Positions 18,261 to 26,018 of a DNA stretch of 64,000 nucleotides are shown here, piece by piece. This stretch comes from Pseudomonas jessenii (GTDB lineage Bacteria; Pseudomonadota; Gammaproteobacteria; Pseudomonadales; Pseudomonadaceae). How positions within the stretch are numbered: position 1 is the first letter of the stretch; each line of letters starts with the position of its first letter. A program made the position numbers and the translations under genes. The DNA lies in NCBI RefSeq assembly GCF_002236115.1, contig NZ_NIWT01000004.1:372001-436000 (forward strand), written 5' to 3'. Under the pieces are notes generated by a model. The model saw only the letters and a list, made by a program, of their open reading frames with translations. It searched no databases and was not told the origin of the DNA.

Positions 18261-19643
18261 TTAGAACGACGACTGGACCTTGATCCCGCCGATCAGCGCG
18301 TCATCGACCTCGCCCACGCCACCGGGATGGCGGATGTATTGCAGGTTCGGGCGCACGGTCAGCCAGTTGGTCACGTGCACGCCGTAATAGAGTTCGGCGC
18401 TGTATTCGGTGTCCTGGGGCGGCAGGTAGGACGGATTGTCGTAGTCGAAAACAACATTGGCCTGGTTGGTCGCCTCGGCATTCTTGCGAAAGGCCGGGTT
18501 GACGTGGACGCGGGCCATGGCAAAGCCGATGTCGTCCCTGGCGCGCGCGTCGAGCAAGCCTTTGTAGACAAGACCCGCCTGGACGTAGTTGTCGATGGCG
18601 TTGGTCTTCTTGTCGTGCATCGTGCCGTTGGCGAACAGGCTCAGGCCGCGGGAGTGGTCGCTGGCCAGGCTGGTGACCTGCTGCTGAAGGCCCAGCCACG
18701 CGCCGTGTTTGCTCGACGCGCTGCGATAGGCTTCGCCACTCAGGGCCGCAGGCTGGCCATTGCTGTCCTTGTAGACGTCGGTGGCGTTAGCGCTGCTGTA
18801 GTAGTAACCGGCGCGGTATTCACCCGGCAGGCCATTGAGTTTCGGCGTCCACACCAGCTCTACCGGCAGGACTGCGCCCTGGGTGCCGCTGCCGCTGAGC
18901 TTGAAACCGTTGTCGCGGTCAAGGTTCGACGGGTTCTGCTCATACGCGCCGATCTGCGCGTACAACTCTGGCGTCAGGTGATATTTGACCCGTAGCGCCC
19001 ACTGGCTGACCGGCCAGTTGTACCAGATGTCACCCGCCCAGTTGCCGACCTGGGAGCCGCAGAACGCCAGGTTCTGGAAGTCGCAGGGGAAGCTGTTGAA
19101 GTCTTCACCTTCGCCGAAGCGGCCGACCTTGATGTCGAGCTTTTCATCGAAGAACTTCTGCTGATACCACATCTGCGTCAGGCGCCAGGTCTGGCCGCGG
19201 CCCCAGACTTCCTGGGCCGATGTGAAGCCGCCGACACGCGGGTCGTTGATGCGGTCGTTGCTGATGTTGTTGCCGCTGCGTTCGGTGATGGTCAGCTGAA
19301 ATTCGGCATCGTCCCAGCCGAGGATCTTCTGCAAGTCCAGGTGGGTGCCCAGGCCGAACTGGTCGCTGTAGCGCGCGGTGCGGTCGTGGTCGTAGCCGCC
19401 GTGAAGGTTGCTGCCCATTTCGCCGGTGTAATCCAGTTTGAAGTCATAGCCTTTTTCCGCCAGCTCCGTACGTGTGCCGTTCCAGTCGCCGAGCATCCAC
19501 GGTGAGTCGCTATCGAATGCCGGAGCGGCCTGGACACAGGTGGCGAGGCCGAACGCGGTGAAACCGCCGATCAGTTTGAGGGCGTTGTGGCAAGAGACAG
19601 TCTTAAAGACAGCGCTGTCTTTCGAAAATCGCAAATCAGGCAT
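18261..19643 (-). CDS. oprB: Carbohydrate-selective porin, OprB family
   Basis: This 460-aa outer-membrane beta-barrel lets glucose and other sugars reach the periplasm. An N-terminal signal peptide ends around CVQA-AP. The mature protein opens with SPWMLGDWNGTRTELAEKGYDFKLDYTGE, the OprB signature, and ends with a terminal Phe as needed for barrel assembly. Three Cys residues lie in or near the mature part (CDF, CGSQ), as in other OprB proteins. It sits upstream of gcd in the same direction, the pairing known from PA2291-PA2290. Nothing strong in the 155 nt between its start and the next REPIN can be named as a promoter. The start could be a few codons off because no clear Shine-Dalgarno precedes the ATG. 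Confidence 0.93.
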   Translation of the reverse strand: MPDLRFSKDSAVFKTVSCHNALKLIGGFTAFGLATCVQAAPAFDSDSPWMLGDWNGTRTELAEKGYDFKLDYTGEMGSNLHGGYDHDRTARYSDQFGLGTHLDLQKILGWDDAEFQLTITERSGNNISNDRINDPRVGGFTSAQEVWGRGQTWRLTQMWYQQKFFDEKLDIKVGRFGEGEDFNSFPCDFQNLAFCGSQVGNWAGDIWYNWPVSQWALRVKYHLTPELYAQIGAYEQNPSNLDRDNGFKLSGSGTQGAVLPVELVWTPKLNGLPGEYRAGYYYSSANATDVYKDSNGQPAALSGEAYRSASSKHGAWLGLQQQVTSLASDHSRGLSLFANGTMHDKKTNAIDNYVQAGLVYKGLLDARARDDIGFAMARVHVNPAFRKNAEATNQANVVFDYDNPSYLPPQDTEYSAELYYGVHVTNWLTVRPNLQYIRHPGGVGEVDDALIGGIKVQSSF

Positions 19644-19798
19644 AGGGAAGAAATTCTTGATCTTTTTCTGGGGGATGAGCGGAAGAAGTGACTGGCAGAA
19701 GCGTTTCAGCTAAAGCGTGCGCAAGGATAATGTTCCGTTACAAATAGAGAAAGGGCTTTTGATGACATGCATCCTTTCAATTTTGGTAACAGTGTTCT

Positions 19799-19902
19799 CC
19801 TGTAGGAGCGAGCTCGCTCGCGATGGTCGTGAACGATAACGCGTCAAACCAGATACCCAGCGGCGTCGTTGCGTTTTTCGCGAGCAAGCTCGCTCCTACA
19901 GG
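19799..19902. repeat. REPIN, family A1
   Basis: The left arm reads gagctcgctcgcgatgg (one change from consensus) and the right arm is intact. The 365-bp gap from oprB to the next gene otherwise holds only AT-rich sequence, including the presumed oprB promoter, without a recognisable element. Confidence 0.9.
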
Positions 19903-20008
19903 ATTCCAGGATTCCAAGATCACCTACATTTAACAGACCGCTTCCACCCGAAGAAGCCCTCGGCTAAGGTGCGCGGCTTTCCCATTCCAACATCGCTGAA
20001 GGCCCGGC

Positions 20009-20239
20009 ATGACCGAACACAACACTGATCCGCTGCATGGCGTGACGCTGGAACAGATCCTCAACGCGCTGGTTGACCACTACGAGTGGTCGGGGCTGGC
20101 CGAGCGCATCGATATCCGCTGCTTCAAGAGCGACCCGAGCATCAAGTCGAGCCTGACGTTCCTGCGCAAAACCCCGTGGGCGCGGGAGAAGGTCGAGCGC
20201 TTGTATGTGAAGTTGATGCGCACCAAACGACCGCTTTGA
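20009..20239 (+). CDS. VF530-family small DNA-binding protein
   Basis: This 76-aa cytoplasmic protein belongs to the VF530/DUF2132 family, small helical proteins with a SAP-like fold thought to bind DNA. The family pattern is clear: [19 protein letters not shown], GWxxLxxRI (here [14 protein letters not shown]), then [22 protein letters not shown] good ribosome-binding site (gaagg) lies 6-7 nt before the ATG. The next gene starts 2 nt after its stop, so both are likely cotranscribed. Function in the cell is not known. Confidence 0.9.
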   Translation: MTEHNTDPLHGVTLEQILNALVDHYEWSGLAERIDIRCFKSDPSIKSSLTFLRKTPWAREKVERLYVKLMRTKRPL

Positions 20240-20241
20240 AC

Positions 20242-20886
20242 ATGGTCAACCCGTCTGCGTTACGCCGTCGTTTTGTGGTCGTGGCTGCCATGCTCGGCTG
20301 GGCGGGGTTGAGCATCCAGATGTACCTGATTTTCCATTCGCGCTGGACGCTGGGCGCCAGCCTGATCGGCGGGCTGGTGAGTTTTTTCAGCTATTTCACC
20401 GTGCTGAGCAACACCCTGGTGGCGACCGTGCTGACCTGTGCAGTGACCTCCCGCGAGTCGGCGGCGCGTCGCTGGTTCTTGCAGCCGTGGGTCAGTAGTG
20501 GCATTGCCGTGAGCATCGCCGTGGTGAGCCTCGCTTACAACCTGCTGCTGCGCCACTTGTGGCATCCCGAGGGCTGGCAATGGCTGGCCGACGAACTGTT
20601 GCACGACGTCATGCCGCTGCTGTTTCTGGTGTATTGGTGGAGTTGCGTGCCCAAGGGCAGGCTGCGGGTGGGACACATCGGGTTGTGGGTGATCTATCCG
20701 CTGGTCTACTTCGCCTATTCGCTGCTGCGCGGGCATTTGCTGGCGGTTTATCCCTACCCGTTCATTGATGTCGAGAAACTGGGTTATCCACAGGTGTTCA
20801 TCAATGCCGGGGGATTGTTGGCGGGGTTTGTGGTGATTGCCTTGCTGGTGATTGGGCTGGATCGGTGGCGTGCCGCCCGGAAGTGA
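20242..20886 (+). CDS. Pr6Pr-family (FAR-17a/AIG1-like) membrane protein
   Basis: The 214-aa protein has six hydrophobic helices and no signal peptide. Characteristic parts are SFFSYFTVLSNTLVATVL in helix 2-3, HDVMPLLFLVYWW in the middle and the GHLLAVYPYPFIDVEKLGY loop near the end, which match the Pr6Pr/FAR-17a family of putative six-helix enzymes. Animal relatives (AIG1/ADTRP) hydrolyse fatty acid esters of hydroxy fatty acids using conserved Thr and His; the Thr in SYFTVLSN and the His in LLHDVMP are candidates. The ATG lies 2 nt after the previous stop, so translation is probably coupled. Confidence 0.8.
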   Translation: MVNPSALRRRFVVVAAMLGWAGLSIQMYLIFHSRWTLGASLIGGLVSFFSYFTVLSNTLVATVLTCAVTSRESAARRWFLQPWVSSGIAVSIAVVSLAYNLLLRHLWHPEGWQWLADELLHDVMPLLFLVYWWSCVPKGRLRVGHIGLWVIYPLVYFAYSLLRGHLLAVYPYPFIDVEKLGYPQVFINAGGLLAGFVVIALLVIGLDRWRAARK

Positions 20887-20895
20887 ACGCTGATT

Positions 20896-21026
20896 GTGGC
20901 GAGGGGGCTTGCCCCCGTTGCGCTGCGAAGCAGTGCTAAAAGCTGCAATGAGTATTTATCTGAAACACCGCATCAGCAGATTTTACGACTGCTTCGCAGC
21001 CGAACGGGGGCAAGCCCCCTCGCCAC
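20896..21026. repeat. REPIN, family B
   Basis: The outer arms gtggcgagggggcttgccccc and inner arms ctgcgaagcag form an inverted pair with a spacer of about 55 nt, in the gap between convergent genes. Confidence 0.93.
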
Positions 21027-21039
21027 ATTGTGATTCCAG

Positions 21040-21825
21040 TCACTCCTCGTCACTGTCCCCCAGTTTCCAGTAACCCACCGCCTTGACGAACTGCTCGTCC
21101 AGCCCGTGCTCATCCAGCAGCACCCGACGAATCTGCCGCGACACTTTGCTCTCGGTCGCCACCCATGCGTACAGGCTGCCGGCTGGCACCTGGATCTGGC
21201 GCACCGTGCTCAACAAATGATCTTTGCCGCCTTCGCGCAGTACCCAGATCACATTGACCTCGGCAGCGCTCTCCAGCACTTGCTGTTCCTTGCCGTTTTC
21301 CACTTCGACAATCACCAACGCGCGTCGATTGGCTGCCAAGCCTTCGAGGCGTCGGGCAATGGCGGGCAGGGCGGTTTCGTCGCCGATCAGCAGATAGCTG
21401 TCGAACATGTCAGGCACGATCATCGAACCCCGTGGCCCGCCGATGTGCAGGAACTGCCCCGGTTTGGCCTGTTCGGCCCAGGTCGAGGCAGGGCCGTCGC
21501 CGTGCAGTACGAAGTCGATGTCCAGTTCCAGGGCGTCCAGATCGTAGCGGCGCGGGGTGTAGTCGCGCATCTCAGGCAGCGGACCATTGTCCTTGCCGGC
21601 GCCCAGCACCAGGGTTTCCAGCGCCGCGGCCTGTTCGGCATTTTGCGGGAACAACAGTTTGACGTGATCGTCCGTGCCGAGGCTGACAAAACCTGCCAAT
21701 TCAGGGCCACCCAAGGTAATCCGGCGCATGCGCGGAGTCAGGTCGACCACGCGCAACACTTCCAGGCGACGGCGTTTGATTTCGTGCATGACACGGTGAA
21801 TGGTTGAGGCGATGACTTCAGTCAT
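21040..21825 (-). CDS. Siderophore-interacting FAD/NAD(P)H reductase (NfeF/ViuB-like)
   Basis: This 261-aa cytoplasmic flavoprotein probably reduces ferric siderophores to release iron. The N-terminal FAD-binding barrel has the RDYTPRRYD signature (family RxYT) and MRRITLGGPELAGF. The FAD-binding Gly segment is QFLHIGGPRGSMIVPD and the C-terminal NAD(P)H domain begins YLLIGDETALPAIARRLE. The ATG overlaps the padR stop by 4 bp, so regulator and enzyme form one operon. The same pairing of a PadR/NfeR regulator with this reductase family is known in E. coli (yqjI-yqjH), where the genes are divergent. Confidence 0.93.
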   Translation of the reverse strand: MTEVIASTIHRVMHEIKRRRLEVLRVVDLTPRMRRITLGGPELAGFVSLGTDDHVKLLFPQNAEQAAALETLVLGAGKDNGPLPEMRDYTPRRYDLDALELDIDFVLHGDGPASTWAEQAKPGQFLHIGGPRGSMIVPDMFDSYLLIGDETALPAIARRLEGLAANRRALVIVEVENGKEQQVLESAAEVNVIWVLREGGKDHLLSTVRQIQVPAGSLYAWVATESKVSRQIRRVLLDEHGLDEQFVKAVGYWKLGDSDEE

Positions 21826-22397
21826 TCGGCGTTCTCCTGAACGGGTTGAACGGCGGGGCCGTCGACGATGGCTTTGGCGGTGTCGTTGAGCAGGACAGCG
21901 ACGCGCCGGATTTCTTCCTTGCTCCAGCGGCCGTGGTGCAGTTGCAGCGCGTGGCGCAGGTTATGCACGGCTTCGTGAATTTCGGGCGGGCGATCATGGC
22001 CGCGCAGCGAGCGTTTGCTGACATCGATGCGCACCCGCACACCTTCAAGGGCGATGGCTTGCTCTTTCAGGGACAGACGTCCGGCGTCGGTCACGCTGTA
22101 GCGTTTTTTTCCGCCTTCGGCGTCGCCCTGGATCATTTCGCTCTCTTCCAGAAAGGTCAGGGTCGGGTAGATCACACCAGGGCTGGGGCTGTAGGCGCCG
22201 TCGAACATGCCTTCAATCTGGCGGATCAGGTCGTAGCCGTGGCAAGGCTGTTCGGCGATCAGCGCCAGCAACAGCAATTTCAGGTCACCGGGGGCGAAGA
22301 CCCGGGGGCCGCGACCACCGCGCTCACGTCCGGGGCGTTTCTCGAAGCCGTCGCGGCCGTCGCCGTGTTCACGGTGGGGGGAATGATGGTCTCTCAT
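21822..22397 (-). CDS. PadR-family repressor with His-rich N-terminus (NfeR-like)
   Basis: This 191-aa regulator has a winged helix in residues about 35-110 (LKLLLLALIAEQPCHGYDLIRQI, SPSPGVIYPTLTFLEE, KKRYSVTDAGR), the PadR signature, followed by a C-terminal dimerisation helix. The first 30 residues are rich in His, Arg and Gly (HHSPHREHGD), like the metal-binding extension of E. coli NfeR (YqjI), which senses nickel. It probably represses its own operon, including the downstream ferric reductase. A perfect 16-bp palindrome lies 33 bp upstream of the start. The effector metal is inferred, not shown. Confidence 0.9.
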   Translation of the reverse strand: MRDHHSPHREHGDGRDGFEKRPGRERGGRGPRVFAPGDLKLLLLALIAEQPCHGYDLIRQIEGMFDGAYSPSPGVIYPTLTFLEESEMIQGDAEGGKKRYSVTDAGRLSLKEQAIALEGVRVRIDVSKRSLRGHDRPPEIHEAVHNLRHALQLHHGRWSKEEIRRVAVLLNDTAKAIVDGPAVQPVQENAE

Positions 22398-22429
22398 TTC
22401 TGCTTTCTCTCGTCGTGTTTAGATACAAC

Positions 22430-22445
22430 TTAAGATATATCTTAA
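22430..22445. promoter_or_regulatory. Palindromic operator candidate of the padR operon
   Basis: ttaagatatatcttaa is a perfect 16-bp palindrome 33 nt upstream of the PadR start, where an autoregulatory operator would block the promoter. PadR dimers bind such AT-rich palindromes. Confidence 0.65.
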
Positions 22446-22595
22446 CGAGAAAGCAAGCCCCCCTGACCGGTGGCCGTTCCGAGCGTCGAGCCGATGACCC
22501 CGCCAAAACCGCAAAAATAGTGGTAATCAGTGCGGGTGAAAAACCTGAAATTAGTGTTAACTCTCTAATGTTGGGTTTTGGCCTGTTAAATGCGG

Positions 22596-22684
22596 GGTTT
22601 GTGGTATTGGTCTTACAGAAGTAACTTCGTTAGTTTCTGCTTGTCATTGCCGTTAGTGTGCGGTTTGTAGTATTTCTCTTACAG
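22596..22684. repeat. Direct repeats upstream of the fimbrial operon
   Basis: ggtttgtRgtatttnncttacag-like 23-mers at 22596-22618 and 22662-22684 match at 20 of 23 positions, 66 bp apart, about six helical turns. They lie in an AT-rich 501-bp gap between padR and the pilin gene and could be binding sites for one regulator. Confidence 0.5.
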
Positions 22685-22753
22685 TCAGACATTGGTTTTT
22701 AAGTTATTTCAGGTTTTTTCTTTCTCGGGTGATAGCACTTTGGCTACGCACTT

Positions 22754-22769
22754 GCAGGAACGTTCCTGC
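22754..22769. promoter_or_regulatory. Perfect palindrome gcaggaacgttcctgc
   Basis: This 16-bp perfect palindrome lies 130 bp before the major pilin start. A shorter one, tgatcgatca, is at 22788-22797. Both are candidate operators for the fimbrial operon; no promoter could be fixed. Confidence 0.5.
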
Positions 22770-22808
22770 TTACTTTCCAGATAAATTGATCGATCATCTT
22801 TCGGCGTT

Positions 22809-22864
22809 GAAAGTTCAGCTGAGCAAATAGCTGCTCGTGACGGTTTTGCTCAACTTGAACTTTC
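22809..22864 (+). promoter_or_regulatory. Long leader hairpin before the major pilin gene
   Basis: gaaagttcagctgagcaaa (22809-22827) pairs with tttgctcaacttgaactttc (22845-22864) almost fully, around a 17-nt loop. It ends 34 nt before the pilin ATG and has no T-tail, so an mRNA-stability or translation-control structure is more likely than a terminator. Confidence 0.55.
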
Positions 22865-22898
22865 TGCGCTTATCCTTTTAAAAGACAGGTACTGAAAG

Positions 22899-23387
22899 AT
22901 GTTCAAGAAAATCGCGTTTGCTGCTCCTCTGGCTGTTCTGGCTCTGAGTTCTTCCGCCGTATTTGCCGCGGGTGAAGCCCGTCACTCCATCAACCTTGTC
23001 GCGCATGTACCGACCAACGGTTTCTACGTGGTACCGGTCGATCCGGATCTGGTCAACAAGGATCAGAGAATGGATTACATTCCAAGCAAGGGCACCATGG
23101 ATGAGGTCAACGGTTTCTTCGACGTACGCAACAACAACGGCTCGGTGCATGCCAGCCTTGAAAGCGTGCCGGAGCTGATCAGTGGTGCATCCAAAATTGG
23201 CCTGCAAGTGGCACTCAACAATGTAGTGCTCACCACGACTCCGCAAATGGTGGTTGGCGAGACCGAATCGAATGTCAATTACCGTGCCCCACTCAACATC
23301 AAGGCACAAGGCACCACCTTTGCACCAGGTGATTACACCGGTGCCGTCACCATGATGTTCGACGCTGTTCCTCCGGTTGCTCTTTGA
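22899..23387 (+). CDS. CS1-type fimbrial major pilin (copy 1)
   Basis: The 162-aa secreted pilin has a signal peptide FKKIAFAAPLAVLALSSSAVFA, cleaved before AGEARHS. The mature part fits the CS1/CFA-I major subunit family of alpha-fimbriae (TNGFYVVPVDPDL, then FFDVRNNNGSVHASLE, then a C-terminal strand GDYTGAVTMMFD). Subunits of this class polymerise by donor-strand exchange through the usher. The sequence has no Cys pair, as in other class 5 pilins. A leaky-looking terminator follows, fitting a major subunit made in excess over usher and adhesin. Pilin copy 2 lies 5 kb downstream. Confidence 0.88.
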   Translation: MFKKIAFAAPLAVLALSSSAVFAAGEARHSINLVAHVPTNGFYVVPVDPDLVNKDQRMDYIPSKGTMDEVNGFFDVRNNNGSVHASLESVPELISGASKIGLQVALNNVVLTTTPQMVVGETESNVNYRAPLNIKAQGTTFAPGDYTGAVTMMFDAVPPVAL

Positions 23388-23431
23388 ACTTGATCAAGAG
23401 TCATAAGCGCTTACTTGTATAAGTAACGTGA

Positions 23432-23466
23432 CCGACCGGCAATATTAAAAGTTGCCGGTCGGGTTT
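23432..23466 (+). terminator. Hairpin terminator between major pilin and usher
   Basis: A perfect 11-bp stem (ccgaccggcaa/ttgccggtcgg) with a 9-nt loop is followed by gtttc. The T-run is short, so partial readthrough into the usher gene is expected. Confidence 0.7.
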
Positions 23467-23495
23467 CAACTTCTTTGATATTAGAGTATTCGTTC

Positions 23496-26018
23496 ATGTT
23501 CCCGATGACGCCCATCGCGGCAGCGCTTGCGTTGCTGTTATGTAGCAGCGCATTTGCGGCGCCCGCTTCCGTTGATAATACGCCGCGAAGTTTGCTGGCC
23601 CAGGCCAAAGGCTTGCCGGCAGAGTTCGAGGAGCATTTTTTCGACGTTCCGTTGGCGGTCCGGGTCGAACTCGATCAGCAACCGTTGGGCGAGGCGATGA
23701 TTGTATTGTCCCGCGATGACCGGGTGACGTTGCTCGATTTCACCGACACCAGTGAAAGCCGCTTCGGCGCCAGCGAACGCGAGACTTGGGCGGATATCCT
23801 CAAACCCGGCGTGGCGCTGGGCGCCTGCAGCGGTCAATGCCCGGAGCAGATGCTGGCGGTGCACTACAACCTGGAAAATTCATTGCTGTCGATCGTCACC
23901 GAAAATGCCGAACGCGACAGCGAAGCCAAGCGTTTCTACGATCAGCCTGAAGGCGGCAGCAGCGGCCTGATGGTGCGCAATCAACTCAATCTCAACGGCG
24001 GCCAGGATCAAGACCTGGGCGGTCGTTTCGGTCTGGAAGCCAGCGGCAGCCTGGGCAACTGGAGCCAGACCTTCAACATGCAACTGGCGCGTCTGGGTGG
24101 ACCGGACGACAAGACCTATCACGCCGTGCATGAGCTCTTCACCCAGCGCGAACTGGAGGGCAGTTTTTTCCGGCTGGGGTACTTCACGCCCAACTCCGAA
24201 GGCTTGACTCGCCAGCCCCGTTCGTTCGGCACCAGCCCCGACACCGCCGTCGGCGTGATGTACGGCAGTTCCGACAGCCTGGCCATCGACAGCCCGAAAC
24301 CCAGCGTCTACCCGGTTTATGTCACGGCCAACCGTCAGGGTTCCGTGGAAATCTATCGCGATGGCCTGCTGATCAATACACAGTCAGTGCCAGCCGGGTT
24401 GCAGACCCTCGACACACGGCCATTGCCGGGCGGTATTTACGAGGTGGAAGTGCGGTTGATCGAAGATGGTCAAATCACCTCGACCACCCAGGAGCTGATC
24501 TATAAGCCGAACAACTGGCGCAACCACGATGAGCGCTGGCGCTACAACCTGTTTGCCGGGCAGGAAAGCAAACTGTTCAGCAATTGGGATCAACAAAGCA
24601 GTGGCGATGCCACGGCGGGCGCCTCGATCAACTATCTGCTGCACCCGCGGGTGATTCTCGGACTGTCGGCACGCCAGGTGCGCGAAAAACTCCAGTACGG
24701 CAGCTCCATCGACTGGACCCTGGGCAACAGCACCAGCGTCTACGCCAATCTTTACCAGACCGAAGACCACGGCACCGGCGCCGATCTGCAAGGCCTGTAC
24801 AACTACGGCTCTGGCAGTCTGGTGATCAGCCACAACCGTAGCTGGCTCGACACCACCAACACTTATGACACCCTGCCCGACGGCACCCGCGTACGACAAC
24901 GCAACGTGTTCACCGGCCAGACCAGCAACTCGTCGCTGGCGTTGAACCACCGCATCAGTCGCAAGAGTTCGCTCAACGCGCGGGTGTCCCACAGTGAGGG
25001 CAATGTCGAGGGCGTCGGCATCGACCTCGGCTGGACCCAACGGACCCAGCTGTTTGGCAGCGATGCCAATTGGCGCCTGTCGTTGTTCGACCGTCCGGGC
25101 AGCTACAGCAGCGGCGATGCGCGCAATCGCGGGGTCGACCTGAGCATCAACATGGCGCTCGGCGGTCCGGGCCAGCAGATTTCCGGCAGCATCGGCAGCC
25201 GCACTGCCCGTGAGGGCGGTCGCGACAACAACGCCTCGCTCGGTTACCGCAAGGACCTGCAAGACCACGTGTTGCAGAGCGTCTCGGTGACTGCGCTCAC
25301 CGACACCTATGGCGTCGGCCTGTCGAGCCTGGCGAATTTTCGTACCGACGAAATCAACGGCGACGGTTTCATTCAACGCTCTTCGTTCAACAACAAATTC
25401 ACCGGTGGCCTGAACCTCGACAGCACCCTGGTGGTCGGCGCGCAGCGCATGGCGTTGACCAGCCAGCATCAAGGGCGCGGTGCCGGGATGATTGTCGACG
25501 TCGAGTCCGACATCGACGGTATCGCCTTGCGCGCCGACGACCTCAGTGGTGGCAGCGCGGCGCTGCGGCCGGGGCGCAATTTCATTCCGCTCACGGCCTA
25601 CAAAAACAGTTCGGTGAGCTTCGACTTCGAAGGCAATCACGTGCCGGCGGCCAGCATCGAACCGGCGCGCACTCGCTATCACCTGAACAAGGGCGGTGTG
25701 GAGTACCGCAAGGTGCGGGTGATGAAAACCCTGACCGTGCTCGGGCGCCTGCTCGATCCGCAGGGTCGGCCGCTCAAGGGCCACCACGTGATCAACCACG
25801 CCAGCCGTGGGGTCAGCGAGGTCGACGGTTTCTTCTCGATGGAAATGAACGCGGGTTCACCGACCCTGGAAGTGCGATATGCCGACCAGTTGCTCTGCCA
25901 GTTCCGTCTCGATACCGACAAACACCGCAATGAAAACAACGTGCTGATGATCGGTGATTTGCGCTGTTCGCCGGACACCTTGGCGGACGCCAATCGCACG
26001 GCTGAGACGGCGGGATGA
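23496..26018 (+). CDS. CS1/TcfC-type fimbrial outer-membrane usher
   Basis: The usher of 840 aa forms the outer-membrane pore that assembles pilus subunits delivered by the chaperone. A signal peptide (FPMTPIAAALALLLCSSAFAA) precedes an N-terminal periplasmic domain, a long beta-barrel rich in alternating aromatic/Gly/Ser strands, and an E-set-like C-terminal domain with VLGRLLDPQGRPLKGHHV. QGSVEIYRDGLLINTQSVPAGLQTLDTRPLPGG-type residues (24337-24430) mark the usher core. I chose the ATG at 23496, directly before the signal peptide; an in-frame ATG seven codons earlier is less likely. Its stop overlaps the next start (ATGA). It belongs to the alternate-chaperone (CfaC/CooC) branch, not the PapC branch. 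Confidence 0.9.
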   Translation: MFPMTPIAAALALLLCSSAFAAPASVDNTPRSLLAQAKGLPAEFEEHFFDVPLAVRVELDQQPLGEAMIVLSRDDRVTLLDFTDTSESRFGASERETWADILKPGVALGACSGQCPEQMLAVHYNLENSLLSIVTENAERDSEAKRFYDQPEGGSSGLMVRNQLNLNGGQDQDLGGRFGLEASGSLGNWSQTFNMQLARLGGPDDKTYHAVHELFTQRELEGSFFRLGYFTPNSEGLTRQPRSFGTSPDTAVGVMYGSSDSLAIDSPKPSVYPVYVTANRQGSVEIYRDGLLINTQSVPAGLQTLDTRPLPGGIYEVEVRLIEDGQITSTTQELIYKPNNWRNHDERWRYNLFAGQESKLFSNWDQQSSGDATAGASINYLLHPRVILGLSARQVREKLQYGSSIDWTLGNSTSVYANLYQTEDHGTGADLQGLYNYGSGSLVISHNRSWLDTTNTYDTLPDGTRVRQRNVFTGQTSNSSLALNHRISRKSSLNARVSHSEGNVEGVGIDLGWTQRTQLFGSDANWRLSLFDRPGSYSSGDARNRGVDLSINMALGGPGQQISGSIGSRTAREGGRDNNASLGYRKDLQDHVLQSVSVTALTDTYGVGLSSLANFRTDEINGDGFIQRSSFNNKFTGGLNLDSTLVVGAQRMALTSQHQGRGAGMIVDVESDIDGIALRADDLSGGSAALRPGRNFIPLTAYKNSSVSFDFEGNHVPAASIEPARTRYHLNKGGVEYRKVRVMKTLTVLGRLLDPQGRPLKGHHVINHASRGVSEVDGFFSMEMNAGSPTLEVRYADQLLCQFRLDTDKHRNENNVLMIGDLRCSPDTLADANRTAETAG

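Noticed and set aside
22415..22624. 69-aa frame overlapping the padR operator
   Set aside because: No ribosome-binding site, starts next to the palindrome, and no recognisable protein features.
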